Assembly (NCBI RefSeq): GCF_002834295.1
Contig: NZ_PISP01000001.1
Coordinates: 496,001-560,000 of the forward strand
DNA length: 64,000 nt
Source: Rhodohalobacter barkolensis
Lineage (GTDB): Bacteria; Bacteroidota; Rhodothermia; Balneolales; Balneolaceae
Reading direction: 5' to 3'
Shown here: piece by piece, positions 57,101-64,000 of the stretch
How the letters are laid out: each line of letters opens with the position of its first letter
Numbering within the stretch: position 1 is the stretch's first letter
Position numbers and translations under genes: made by a program
Notes under the pieces: generated by a model
The model's input: the letters and a program-made list of their open reading frames with translations, nothing else
Databases searched by the model: none
Told to the model about the DNA's origin: nothing

Positions 57101-57643
57101 CTACCGCCGGTTGCTCCGGATCCTGTTTTGGATGTTCGGTCAGAGAATCACAGCAAGCTCATCAATAACGAGCCTACAGAAATTCAGATAAATTCGAAGC
57201 ACTATCCGATTGAAATTAAGATTGAAGGTCTGGAAGAAAATTCACCATACGCATATAGAATCTATGCTGAAAAGGAGGGGGTTAGCAGAACAATTGATCT
57301 GACATCGGGTGGCAGTGAAATTCTTGATCAGGAGTACGATCACCTGGAAATTGAAATGATTTATGCCGATGAAGTTGTGACGGAAAATCAACTTTTACCC
57401 AACTACCCGAATCCGTTCAACCCCTCAACAACCATTCAATATCAGCTTAGGGAACAAACACACGTGATGATTGAAGTATATGATGTAATTGGACGGAGGA
57501 TTCAGCTTCTTGCTAATGAAACACAGCTTTCCGGTGAACACAGAGTAAACTTCGACGGTACAAACCTATCCTCCGGTTTATATTTTATTCGCTTCCAGGC
57601 CGGAAATGTAGTTGATATTCGGAAAATGACCCTCATTAAGTAG
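51125..57643 (+). CDS. T9SS-sorted surface giant with cohesin-like domains and Big_1-like repeats
   Basis: The 2,172-residue protein has a signal peptide (MKKLIRTKFFGVLLLL to LSQ). It continues with three cohesin-like domains (DNA about 51200-51590, 51832-52230, 52455-52860; each begins VSVADTTV-like and closes with a SGEGTLLNV-like strand), interspersed Big_2-like domains, two FN3 domains, and nine Ig-like repeats of about 103 residues (53458-56240) of the Big_1/invasin type (VDADLSTVTATTPH core). A further FN3 domain, a Trp-rich domain (GRGYWIKTKS, SGHWIYARE) and the NYPNPFNP sorting domain follow. It is a cell-surface adhesin or scaffold by architecture. An ATG at 51101, immediately after the previous gene's stop, is the alternative start. 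Confidence 0.87.
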   Translation: MKKLIRTKFFGVLLLLCGLGYGNALSQTISISIPDTTVDAGETITIPVSVSEILESDNIFSGEWKFTSSSNLITFQDVSTSGTILDGINSTFNSTSGNFAFAAMQPVTGEGLFLNLTVQVREDAVKFEDSEIGITDGRFNEGEPQLASDPGVISVRGIEVTPKEPSGALIEGQSFQFSVNGNITEPVTWTSSDTNIATVSSTGLVEGIIPGTVKIYVEDAAGLTDSTDFFRVEPISLQELTLGVSDRNVTQTLVDSVQVNVSDLTGLNITSGQFDLSFTSSKLEILSISTEGTILEGKPDPTYFLDGNLMRIAFADSEPYEGEGALMNIVFRVNRDATGTASFIPQNVLFNEDFEADANEGTVTIENAPEIIVNQPQNELTIGESQIYSVETGGTAPYRWNTDDESVAVIDENTGELQALSRGTVNITAVDSDNFESEPVELRVNDVTVSVADTTVQDYQTFTLPIETSDLTDLGIVAYEIDLDFDPALLNFESIESAGTISDGLNISNSVEEGVVKVAAAGTSVLSGEGTLLNVNFSIQDTVSFGSSGVVDPVRVQFNEPGPSTPTASRRSATISFSDSVLPDQITLTAPENGQTGVPINPEFVWGNSDGANEYELEIYSDPDLTQLFTRVTGLTESSHFLTEDLNQLSIYYWRVRAIGTEGAGPWSETWNFETVPGVAAAPVLMEPSDQEIDVPINPTLRWMSSTFAESYVVELTTDPNFETIDLTESVTDTLYQVDNLQFETVYYWRVKGVNELGEGNASDSFSFTTEVDDTTPPNSVDAELSSVVATTPHLADGEDQSFVTVTLIDTDGNPVEGMVPSDLTIQTTGSAEFTLPDGLGNPGEFGFTVTNSVAEIVTVTVTADGVELNEKPEIEFEEPLKLVDADLSTVTATTPHDADGEDSSMVVVQLADSLGNPIERFSPADLQIDVSGSAEFTGADNTGNPGEFAFSVTNSVAETVSVSITVDDVLLTDQPEILFEEPLQLVDADLSTVTATTPHDADGADPSTVVVQLADSLGNPIERFSPADLQIDVSGSAEFTGADNTGNPGEFAFTVTNTVAETVSVSITVDDVLLTDQPEILFEEPIQLVDADLSTVTATTPHLADGEDQSFVRIQLSDSLGNPIDRFQPSDIIIDVNGSAEITSPDNLGNPGEFGFTVRNTVVETVTVTITVDDVQLTDQPQIIFQEVETPLPVVNADSSSVSATSPHFADGVDASEVTIVVADSLGEAIGRYTSGDIDIQLNGAGEIGTIESTGDAGIFRASITSLEPGTVSLNVTVDGVVLTDQPEILFEEPIQLVDADLSTVTATTPHDADGADPSTVVVQLADSLGNPIERFSPADLQIDVSGSAEFTGADNTGNPGEFAFSVTNSVAETVSVSITVDDVQLTDLPEIVFEEPIQLVDADSSTVTATSPHLADGEDRSTVIVQLADSLGDPIDRFNPEDLLINVTGDAQYAAPDVTGNPGEYVFSVSNTVAETVSVSISVDEVQLSDQPEIVFEEPIQLVDADSSTVTATSPHLADGNDQSTVVVQLSDSLGNRIDRFTPEDLLIEVSGSAQFTNPDVTGNIGEFIFTVTNSVAETVTVSITVDDVLLTDQPEILFEEPIQLVDADLSTVTATTPHDADGADPSTVVVQLADSLGNPIERFSPADLQIGVTGSAEFTGADNTGNSGEFAFTVTNTVAETVSVSITVDDVQLADQPEILFEEPFVGVPSAPELTSVESVETGANLNWSVSVTDHIDHFLIYRGESPESLTVLESVGPEVRNYLDSNPLQGASVYALTAVNRNGEESELSNIIYYINSEIVASTEWQLSSTPLSVESDEMDLATIYSYSDRYDLSSTFIPGRGYWIKTKSFDNETIPAAGQGLDSLSVRLNSGWNLIGSLSEPVSIFAISDPEELLTETPVYLYKDGNYAATDELIPNSGHWIYAREDGNITITVQNDPPTAGMELADSETDSELNQELARIQFISGSSSSELVASQVYLSEAEQQSYLLPPVAPDPVLDVRSENHSKLINNEPTEIQINSKHYPIEIKIEGLEENSPYAYRIYAEKEGVSRTIDLTSGGSEILDQEYDHLEIEMIYADEVVTENQLLPNYPNPFNPSTTIQYQLREQTHVMIEVYDVIGRRIQLLANETQLSGEHRVNFDGTNLSSGLYFIRFQAGNVVDIRKMTLIK
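53458..56240 (+). repeat. Nine tandem Big_1-like coding repeats (about 309 bp each)
   Basis: Units start near 53458, 53770, 54079, 54388, 54709, 55015, 55324, 55633 and 55942. They share TATTPHDADG or TATSPHLADG and EILFEEPIQLVDAD. Units 2 and 6 contain a stretch of about 128 bp (53888-54015 and 55133-55260) in which I see no difference, although neighbouring units diverge. Confidence 0.88.
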
Positions 57644-57649
57644 AATCAC

Positions 57650-58351
57650 ATGAAATACTCATTACATATATTCACTATTTTGATTCTCTGGATCAGCGGC
57701 TGTGGAGAAATATCTTCACCTGCCGACAGGGTAAATATCTCAATCAACGTAAGTCCTTCAACAGCAGGAAACGTGTTGTCAAGCGGGGGAGATGAGGTTG
57801 GAGCAACTGCGGAGTTTTTAGCCGTTGCCAACGATGGATGGCAGTTTGCCGGATGGTCGGGTGATGTTGAATCCAATGAGAATCCGCTTTCTGTGGAACT
57901 GGAAGATGATATCGCCCTGACAGCAAATTTTGAAGTGAAGAGTAACAACTACCGGTTTGATTTAGAACTGTTTGATGGTGAATCGTATGTGGATTTAGCA
58001 TTTGGACAAAAACCCGGGGCAACTGACTTCTTTGATTCAGGAATTGACCTGGAAGCTCCTCCGGCTCCGCCCAGTGCTCTTTACGCATGGTTTGAAGGTG
58101 ATGATAGAAAACTGTTCAGTGATTTCCGTAACTCGTTGAGTTCTGAAATTGTTTGGGATCTGATAGTGGAGTCTGGCCCATCAGAAACGGTTCAGTTATC
58201 CTGGAATAGGGACGATGGGCAATTTGTGGGTAGCATGGTGCTCACAGATCGTGATGGAAGCTTTAAAATAGATATGCTTGAGGTCAGCCAGACTACATTG
58301 GAGGTAAACGGCAAAAGAAACCTTCAAATTCACTTCGACAATTTGAACTGA
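57650..58351 (+). CDS. Lipoprotein with InlB B-type repeat and T9SS-associated C-terminal domain
   Basis: The 233-residue protein has a lipobox ISGC. An InlB B-repeat-like strand set follows (FLAVANDGWQFAGWSGDVES, then ALTANFEV, about 35-100). The C-terminal domain opens DLELFDGESYVDLAFGQK and contains DSGIDLEAPPAPPSALYAWF, a segment I associate with T9SS-linked Bacteroidota proteins. The gene starts 6 bp after the giant's stop, so it is co-transcribed. It is likely surface-exposed and may associate with the neighbouring giants. Function unknown. Confidence 0.72.
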   Translation: MKYSLHIFTILILWISGCGEISSPADRVNISINVSPSTAGNVLSSGGDEVGATAEFLAVANDGWQFAGWSGDVESNENPLSVELEDDIALTANFEVKSNNYRFDLELFDGESYVDLAFGQKPGATDFFDSGIDLEAPPAPPSALYAWFEGDDRKLFSDFRNSLSSEIVWDLIVESGPSETVQLSWNRDDGQFVGSMVLTDRDGSFKIDMLEVSQTTLEVNGKRNLQIHFDNLN

Positions 58352-58475
58352 AATACGGAATTGATAAAACCTTCATCTTGAATCCTAAATCGTAAGAGAG
58401 AATGGATGTATAAATAAGTATCTTTTGTAGAAAGAATATATGTGGAGTTTACCACAGCAAAATGGATACTTTTTC

Positions 58476-59255
58476 ATGCAAAAATCATTACCGGAATTAC
58501 GAAAAGCAGCTGAAGAGTTCGCAAAAATAGGTGGCGATTCAACTCTTAACTACTTCAAAAAATCTTTTCAGCTCGAATTTAAGGAAGACGACTCACCCGT
58601 TACCAATGCCGATCAGACGGCAGAAAAGCTGATTCGAGAGCAGATAAACAAAAACTTTCCTGATCACGGGATTATTGGAGAAGAGTTTGGGGAAGAGAAT
58701 ACAGACAGTGAAGTTGTTTGGGTGCTGGATCCAATAGATGGTACTCAATCGTTTATTCATGGAGTCCCATTCTATACAACTCTGATAGGTATTCTGGTTA
58801 ATGATAGACCGGAAATTGGTGTCATTTATGCCCCTGCTCTTGACGAAATGGTATCTGCAGCTGTGGGTCACGGTTGTACTCTGAACGGGAAAACCACAAA
58901 AGTGAGGGAGTGCACAGATCTCTCTAAAGCGACATTCCTTTCTACAGAAGTTACCACGTTTGAACAGTATGGACTTTCAGCTCCTTTTTTGGAACTTTTA
59001 AATCGAACAAGACTTCACAGAACATGGGGAGATGCCTACGGCCACTTAATGATTGCTGCAGGCAGGGCCGATATCATGATCGATCCTATTTTAAATATCT
59101 GGGATGCTGCTGCGTTGTTACCAGTAATAACAGAAGCCGGCGGTTCATATACCGATGTACAGGGAAATCCATCTATTAAAACCGGTAATGCAATCTCAAC
59201 AAATTCTTCATTACTACCTGAAATTCTTTCACTTTTTGATGCAAAAAATGATTAA
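58476..59255 (+). CDS. Inositol-monophosphatase-family phosphatase (HisN-like)
   Basis: The 259-residue protein has the metal-binding motifs of the family: EEFGEE, DPIDGTQSF (the DPIDGT core) and WDAAALLPVITEAGG. The family includes histidinol-phosphatase, inositol-1-phosphatase and 3'(2'),5'-bisphosphate nucleotidase; the DGTQSF-then-HRTWGDAYGH pattern favours histidinol-phosphatase (HisN type) but does not prove it. It is a magnesium-dependent cytoplasmic phosphatase. A start at 58440 exists, but ATG 58476 (MQKSLPE) gives the usual length. The next gene overlaps its end by 8 bp. Confidence 0.82.
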   Translation: MQKSLPELRKAAEEFAKIGGDSTLNYFKKSFQLEFKEDDSPVTNADQTAEKLIREQINKNFPDHGIIGEEFGEENTDSEVVWVLDPIDGTQSFIHGVPFYTTLIGILVNDRPEIGVIYAPALDEMVSAAVGHGCTLNGKTTKVRECTDLSKATFLSTEVTTFEQYGLSAPFLELLNRTRLHRTWGDAYGHLMIAAGRADIMIDPILNIWDAAALLPVITEAGGSYTDVQGNPSIKTGNAISTNSSLLPEILSLFDAKND

Positions 59256-61578
59256 ACAAATTACACTCGTACTTTTTTCCTTCATATCCATTTTTGCACT
59301 AATTCCGGATTTATCCGCTCAGAATTGGGACTATGAATCGTACCCTCATCTGCCGTTCGAAATCAGTCATCTGGATGCAGAATTAAATATTTCTGATACG
59401 GGATCAATCGAAGGGGACCTGCTATATATGATTCAGCTCAAAGATGGGGACATCGATTCACTGGTATTTGATGCCCGCGATATGGAAATTTTGAGCACTG
59501 TTATAAATGATGAAAGCAAAGAGTTCTATTTTGAAAATAACCAGCTGATCGTTTTAACCGATGGCGATTTTAACAGGGGCGATGAAATCTCATTACGAAT
59601 TCAATATCGAAACAACCCGGTTTTTGGATATTTTCAGACCGCAAAAGGGACATATTTTACGTCTTTATTGCCGTTAACAACTTCGCACTGGCTCCCTGTG
59701 CCCGATCATCCCAGAGTTCAGTTTACTTCCGAGATTATTTTCACACACCCGGCTGGAAAAACTGTAGTTTCAAATGGCAGAAGAGCTACAATGGAAATTG
59801 AGAGTGTATCAGAAGAGACCACAAGTTTCACATCGAATAAAACGGTTTCGCCGGTTGATCTAAGTTTCGCGATGGGGGATTTGGAGCTGATTTCATCAAC
59901 TCAAAACAGCAACGATATTCAATCTGAATACAGTTCAATGTTTGAACGCCGTTCAGATCATCAAATTCATATCTATTCTGAAAATTCTGATTTTGAAAGC
60001 GATCAGCTGCTTGAAACTGCAGTTGATGCCTATGGTAAATTATATGAGCATCTGAATGTGGGGTATCCGTTCAGGGATCTTTCAATTGTTATTCTTGAAG
60101 ATGATTTCTGGGAAACCAAATCTTATGGAGCCGGAATCATTTATCTCTACTTGAACCGAGGTGATTTAGAAACACAATTGCAGCGAGCTTTAACCGGAGT
60201 CTGGCTGGGAGCTCATCAGAGAACAGAACTTTGGAGTGATCCGGATGCCATTACAGCTTTCCAGGGTTGGACGCTGAACACTCTTTTTGACCTGGATTAT
60301 GTGTATGAGCAAACCGAGGCTCCATACCATGTTTTTGATGGAAGTTTAAGCTCTAAATGGCAATCAAATTTTGCTGAAAACCAAAATGATAAATTCAACA
60401 GCCACTTCGAAAGAGTGTACAATTCCTTGATCTCTGAATCATCTCAAGTCATGAACTGGTATGATCTGGCCAAGGCGATTTATAAAGATTCCGGTTTTCC
60501 ATATTTCGATACAGATAAACCGGTATTGGCTGAATTGACAAAAGAGGAGGTCTCGGATTATCAATACAGGGCCGAGATGAAATGGGATGAAGAACAACAG
60601 AACATCACCGTTACGTTTAATGCTATTTCTGAGCCTGTTAATGAGCTGGTAACCGTGCAGGTCGATGAGTATACACTTCTTGATGAAAAAGAGAATGAGA
60701 TTACATTTACCGGCGACTCCGACAGTACTGTTTTGAATGTATCTACAAATACTGAAAACATCATGCTAACTATTTTAGGAAGAGATGATATTCGGCTTGA
60801 AGTTCAAAAACCATTTGAATTCTGGATACATCAACTGAGGAATTCTGATGATCCTGACCGCCGGGAAGCAGCAGCTGAGGGGCTGGCCAATTATTCGGAT
60901 AATCCTGATCTGCAACTGGCATTGCAGGACCAGATGCGGAACGAAGAAAACTCAGATGTCTATGCAGAATTGCTGCGAACATTTTCAGCAGTAACTACGG
61001 GAGCTACCGGAACAGATCAAATGTTAATCGATCATCTGTCATCCCGTTACAGTAATGAAGTTCGCTTAGCCGCTGTTGAGGGTCTGGCAAATTTTAGAGG
61101 AAATGACAGTGTGATCAGTCAATTACGATCGGTAGTGAGTCAAACCGATAACAGTGAAATCAGAACTGCAGCCATTCTTTCTCTGAATGAAGTTGTGGAC
61201 GTGGATCGTTTTAAGATTCTTGCAGAAGATTTAATCACACAGGAGAGTGTTTTACAGGATGTTCCACTCTTGTTGAATTTACTGTCTGAGAAGGGAGAAA
61301 CTGAAGCTGCTGTACAATATGCTGACACGTTTTTGGCAGATGGTTTTCCATATTCCATACGATCAGAAGTACTCGATTTGATACTACAGGCTGATCAATC
61401 CCGTGAAGGCTGGGAAAATCGCCTGACGCGTCTGCTTGAAGACAGGGATCCAAGGATTCGAATTCAAGCACTGAATGCCCTGGACCGCGTTAGTGATACA
61501 TTTAGAAGCGAGTGGTTAGATCGGAGAAAGACAGAAGAGTATGATGAGCGAGTGAGGAGAGCTTTAAATCAATTCTAG
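59248..61578 (+). CDS. M1-peptidase-like protein lacking catalytic residues, with HEAT-like repeats
   Basis: The 776-residue protein has a signal peptide (MIKQITLVLF to LSAQ) and an M1-aminopeptidase-like N-terminal beta domain (LPFEISHLDAELNI). A peptidase-like central domain follows, in which the expected HExxH reads WLGAH (residues 319-323), the downstream Glu is missing and the GAMEN exopeptidase motif reads SYGAG. Alpha-helical HEAT-like repeats fill the C-terminal 200 residues (AAAEGLANYSDN, RLAAVEGLANF). It is thus predicted to be non-catalytic and to serve in binding. The ATG at 59248 overlaps the preceding stop (ATGATTAA); an ATG at 59155 lies inside the upstream gene. Confidence 0.75.
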   Translation: MIKQITLVLFSFISIFALIPDLSAQNWDYESYPHLPFEISHLDAELNISDTGSIEGDLLYMIQLKDGDIDSLVFDARDMEILSTVINDESKEFYFENNQLIVLTDGDFNRGDEISLRIQYRNNPVFGYFQTAKGTYFTSLLPLTTSHWLPVPDHPRVQFTSEIIFTHPAGKTVVSNGRRATMEIESVSEETTSFTSNKTVSPVDLSFAMGDLELISSTQNSNDIQSEYSSMFERRSDHQIHIYSENSDFESDQLLETAVDAYGKLYEHLNVGYPFRDLSIVILEDDFWETKSYGAGIIYLYLNRGDLETQLQRALTGVWLGAHQRTELWSDPDAITAFQGWTLNTLFDLDYVYEQTEAPYHVFDGSLSSKWQSNFAENQNDKFNSHFERVYNSLISESSQVMNWYDLAKAIYKDSGFPYFDTDKPVLAELTKEEVSDYQYRAEMKWDEEQQNITVTFNAISEPVNELVTVQVDEYTLLDEKENEITFTGDSDSTVLNVSTNTENIMLTILGRDDIRLEVQKPFEFWIHQLRNSDDPDRREAAAEGLANYSDNPDLQLALQDQMRNEENSDVYAELLRTFSAVTTGATGTDQMLIDHLSSRYSNEVRLAAVEGLANFRGNDSVISQLRSVVSQTDNSEIRTAAILSLNEVVDVDRFKILAEDLITQESVLQDVPLLLNLLSEKGETEAAVQYADTFLADGFPYSIRSEVLDLILQADQSREGWENRLTRLLEDRDPRIRIQALNALDRVSDTFRSEWLDRRKTEEYDERVRRALNQF

Positions 61579-61587
61579 TTTATAAAA

Positions 61588-61617
61588 ATGTCAGACCGCC
61601 TGTGCGCGGTCTGACAT
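61588..61617. terminator. Bidirectional hairpin terminator, second copy of the shared stem
   Basis: ATGTCAGACCGC, a 6-base loop and GCGGTCTGACAT form a perfect 12-bp stem between the gene ending at 61578 (+) and the ABC permease ending at 61626 (-). The stem core matches the one at 18868-18896. Confidence 0.75.
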
Positions 61618-61625
61618 AAGTTTTT

Positions 61626-62927
61626 CTAAGATCGTTTGATCCATTTTGCAAGATCCTTAAAGCTTGCTGTTTTTCCGTAGCTTAAAATTCCTACCTGGTA
61701 GATCTTGGAACTCAGCCACATCGTTCCCACAAAAGTGAGCATCATCAAAAGGATAGCAGTTGACGTTTGCCAAAAGGGTACTTCTGTAATGGCAATCCGG
61801 GTAATCATCAAAATAGGAGAGAAGAACGGAATAAGCGATCCAACTACGGAAAGTGTACTGTCCGGACTCTGCATCGCGTGGAACATAATTATGTAAGCGA
61901 TAAAGATCGGTGCAGAGATCGGAAGCATGAGTTGCTGAGTATCGGTTTCAGAATCAGCTGCCGACCCGATAGCCGCAAAAAGAGAACTGTAAAGCAGGTA
62001 CCCCAGGAAAAAGAAGATAACAAAGTAGACAATTAGGGATGTTTCCAGTGTTGGGATATCTAAAATTGCAGGAAGCTGTTCTTCGGCTTGTGCCAGTTCA
62101 CCCGACATTTGTGATGACGCTGCATCTGCTCCAAGGATTGAATTCGCCAACGGTCCGGCAATAGCTGACAGACCTGCAAATGCAAGTAACCAGATACCAA
62201 ATTGAGTGATTGCAATAGCTCCCACACCCGCCATTTTACCAGTAAGCAGTTCAATTGGCTTAACCGATGAGGCGATGACTTCGATAATTCTGTTCGTTTT
62301 CTCTTCAATAACACCACGCATGATATATCCACCATATCCGAATATTGCGCCAAAGATGATTAATCCCATAAACATCCCTACGATCGATAAAAATTCGGTG
62401 TCATCGTCGGTCTCTTCGCCTTCACGGCTCAACCTGCGGGAGTCCACTTCAACCCTGCTTTCAAATATGTTTCGGATATCTTCGCTAACATCTTCACGAC
62501 GCAGTCTTTCCTGGCGAATGGATTCTCTGAAATCAGAACGAACGGCCGTCAAAAGCTGCAAACCTCCGCTTCCGCTGTAGATCAATTCGAGATTTTCATT
62601 TTCGCTAATGTGCGAATCATCAATAAGTACATATCCGGTAATTTCCTCTCGCTGCACCATGGCACGAAGGGTATCCACAGGGCTGTCTGAATAGTCGATG
62701 TACCGATTTTCATCAATTCCCTGAAGATTAGCAATCACTTCACCGGTTTCATCATAAACACCGATGGTAAAATCAATTTCACTGTCCCATGCAGCAATAA
62801 AAATTCCAACGCCAATGAATACTGCAAATCCGAGCGGAACCAAAATGGTAGCCCAGATAAATCCTTTGCTTCTAACCCGGGTGAGATATTCACGCTTTAA
62901 AACAAGGTAGGTTTGCCTCCAATTCAT
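61626..62927 (-). CDS. ABC transporter permease, NatB/ABC-2 type
   Basis: The 433-residue protein has an N-terminal membrane segment (about 16-40) preceding a large soluble domain with EITGYVLIDDSH. Then come about six membrane segments (SIVGMFMGLIIFG onward) with VIASSVKPIELLTGK, a motif of ABC-2 exporters of the NatB/YhaP group. Its start codon overlaps the stop of the ATPase gene (ATGA, 4 bp), so the two are translated together. Predicted to export sodium or another small substrate, or peptides; the substrate is not readable from sequence. Confidence 0.85.
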   Translation of the reverse strand: MNWRQTYLVLKREYLTRVRSKGFIWATILVPLGFAVFIGVGIFIAAWDSEIDFTIGVYDETGEVIANLQGIDENRYIDYSDSPVDTLRAMVQREEITGYVLIDDSHISENENLELIYSGSGGLQLLTAVRSDFRESIRQERLRREDVSEDIRNIFESRVEVDSRRLSREGEETDDDTEFLSIVGMFMGLIIFGAIFGYGGYIMRGVIEEKTNRIIEVIASSVKPIELLTGKMAGVGAIAITQFGIWLLAFAGLSAIAGPLANSILGADAASSQMSGELAQAEEQLPAILDIPTLETSLIVYFVIFFFLGYLLYSSLFAAIGSAADSETDTQQLMLPISAPIFIAYIIMFHAMQSPDSTLSVVGSLIPFFSPILMITRIAITEVPFWQTSTAILLMMLTFVGTMWLSSKIYQVGILSYGKTASFKDLAKWIKRS

Positions 62928-63856
62928 GATAGCTCAGCCTCCTGCTGTTTTTTGATATTGTCTTCACCGACGGTTGAAATAAATATCTCATTCAGTGATG
63001 GTTCAACAAGCTGAAACTTGTGAATCTCGGCTTTTTCCATAGCTTTTCTTAGAATCTCCTGTGAGTTCAATCCGTTTAAGATTCGAATTTCTGCAAAATT
63101 TGTTGATCGGTTGTTAATTCGCACATCATCCAGTTCATCCAGGAACCCGCCGTCGCCCTGGAATTCTATTAAAACCGTATTCTTTCCGAAGTCTTTCTTG
63201 ATCTGGCGTAGGTTTCCGGTTAATACAACTTTTCCGTTGTTGAAAAGGCAGATATCATCACACATCTGTTCCACCTGCTCCATGCGGTGAGTAGAAAACA
63301 GTATTGTACTTCCCTGTTCCTTCAGCTCGATGATAATCTCCTTCAGCAGTTCACTGTTGATCGGGTCGAGACCACTGAACGGCTCGTCAAAAATGTATAT
63401 TTCCGGGTTGTGAACTATTGTTGCAATGAACTGTATCTTTTGGCTCATTCCTTTTGAGAGTTCACCTACAACTTTTGAGTGCCAGTCGTAAGCATTGAAG
63501 CGATGCAGCCAGTACTTAATTTTTTCACGCGCATCATTTTTGTTCATCCCTTTTAACTGAGCGAGATACATGAGCTGTTCACCAACCTTCATCTTTTTAT
63601 ACAAACCCCGCTCTTCGGGCATATAACCAATCATCTTCTGAGTTTTGGGGCTTACCTGCTGACCATTAATGGTGATCTCACCTTCGTCCTGAAGAGTGAT
63701 ATAATTGATCATCCGGATGGTAGTTGTTTTACCGGCACCGTTGGGTCCAAGGAGTCCGAAAATTCTGCCTTTTTCCACTTCGAAAGATACGTCGTCAACA
63801 GCTTTTGTTTGGCCAAAGCTTTTAGAAACCCCCTCAACTGATATCGTTACACTCAT
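62924..63856 (-). CDS. ABC transporter ATP-binding protein, NatA type
   Basis: The 310-residue protein has Walker A GPNGAGKTT (38-46), a Gln loop (MIGYMPEERGLYKK), the ABC signature LSKGMSQK and Walker B YIFDEPFSGLDP, followed by the H-loop STHRMEQ. The C-terminal 90 residues form the extra domain found in NatA-like ATPases. It powers the permease encoded directly downstream with a 4-bp overlap. The ATG is the first start in the frame. Confidence 0.93.
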   Translation of the reverse strand: MSVTISVEGVSKSFGQTKAVDDVSFEVEKGRIFGLLGPNGAGKTTTIRMINYITLQDEGEITINGQQVSPKTQKMIGYMPEERGLYKKMKVGEQLMYLAQLKGMNKNDAREKIKYWLHRFNAYDWHSKVVGELSKGMSQKIQFIATIVHNPEIYIFDEPFSGLDPINSELLKEIIIELKEQGSTILFSTHRMEQVEQMCDDICLFNNGKVVLTGNLRQIKKDFGKNTVLIEFQGDGGFLDELDDVRINNRSTNFAEIRILNGLNSQEILRKAMEKAEIHKFQLVEPSLNEIFISTVGEDNIKKQQEAELS

Positions 63857-64000
63857 TTAAAAAAGTTAGTTAAAGAATTGATTCTAGATGATGATAGCAC
63901 TTAGGATACTTTAAAAAAAACAAAGAAAGAAATTATTTGGATACTCAGGGTGTGATCTTTCAGTTCAAGAGAACGATTCATTATTTATCTTAATGATTGC

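Overview
The window (64 kb, AT-rich) reads as chromosomal DNA of a Bacteroidota-like bacterium, most probably of the Balneolota/Rhodothermota group. The main reason is the pair of secreted giant proteins (45347-51097 and 51125-57643) that end in the 'NYPNPFNP' C-terminal sorting domain of type IX secretion as found in that group. A Bacteroidota-style long RecQ, a TIGR02999-type ECF sigma factor and many outer-membrane or lipoprotein genes with SPII lipoboxes agree. No rRNA, tRNA, CRISPR array, transposase or integrase was seen.

Layout. (1) 479-9639: a same-strand cluster of a membrane metallophosphoesterase, a cholesterol-oxidase-like GMC oxidoreductase, an alpha/beta hydrolase with a Cys at the nucleophile elbow, an acetoacetate-decarboxylase-family protein, three small membrane proteins and a patatin-like lipase. 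The GMC enzyme and the patatin share the same C-terminal accessory domain, so the cluster looks like one lipid- or sterol-like processing pathway. (2) 9814-13749: an Amidase_2 protein, a membrane coiled-coil protein and small envelope or secreted proteins. (3) 13853-18858: a VOC protein, RecQ, a highly divergent NRAMP-fold transporter and a TauE-type permease. (4) 18913-22132: an accessory patch with two lipoproteins, a two-TM protein framed by a 10-bp inverted repeat, a RelE/HigB-HigA toxin-antitoxin pair and attC-like structures, which together suggest decayed integron-type cassettes. (5) 22133-26428: ArgD-type aminotransferase, a small lipoprotein and Tex. (6) 26660-44339: an apparently co-transcribed surface locus of outer-membrane barrel-like protein, a 3,927-residue secreted giant, a five-FN3 protein and a TPR protein, followed by an ECF sigma factor. 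(7) 45347-58351: two T9SS-sorted giants, one a beta-helix protein carrying a dockerin pair and the other carrying three cohesin-like domains and nine Big_1-like repeats, then an InlB-repeat lipoprotein. (8) 58476-63856: an inositol-monophosphatase-family phosphatase, a catalytically degenerate M1-peptidase-like HEAT protein and a NatAB-type ABC exporter.

The most interesting material is the 26660-57643 cell-surface region (a possibly undescribed giant-protein locus and a possible cohesin-dockerin partnership between neighbours), the GMC/hydrolase/ADC/patatin cluster with its shared module, and the cassette-like patch. All functional statements rest on reading motifs by eye; no database search was made.
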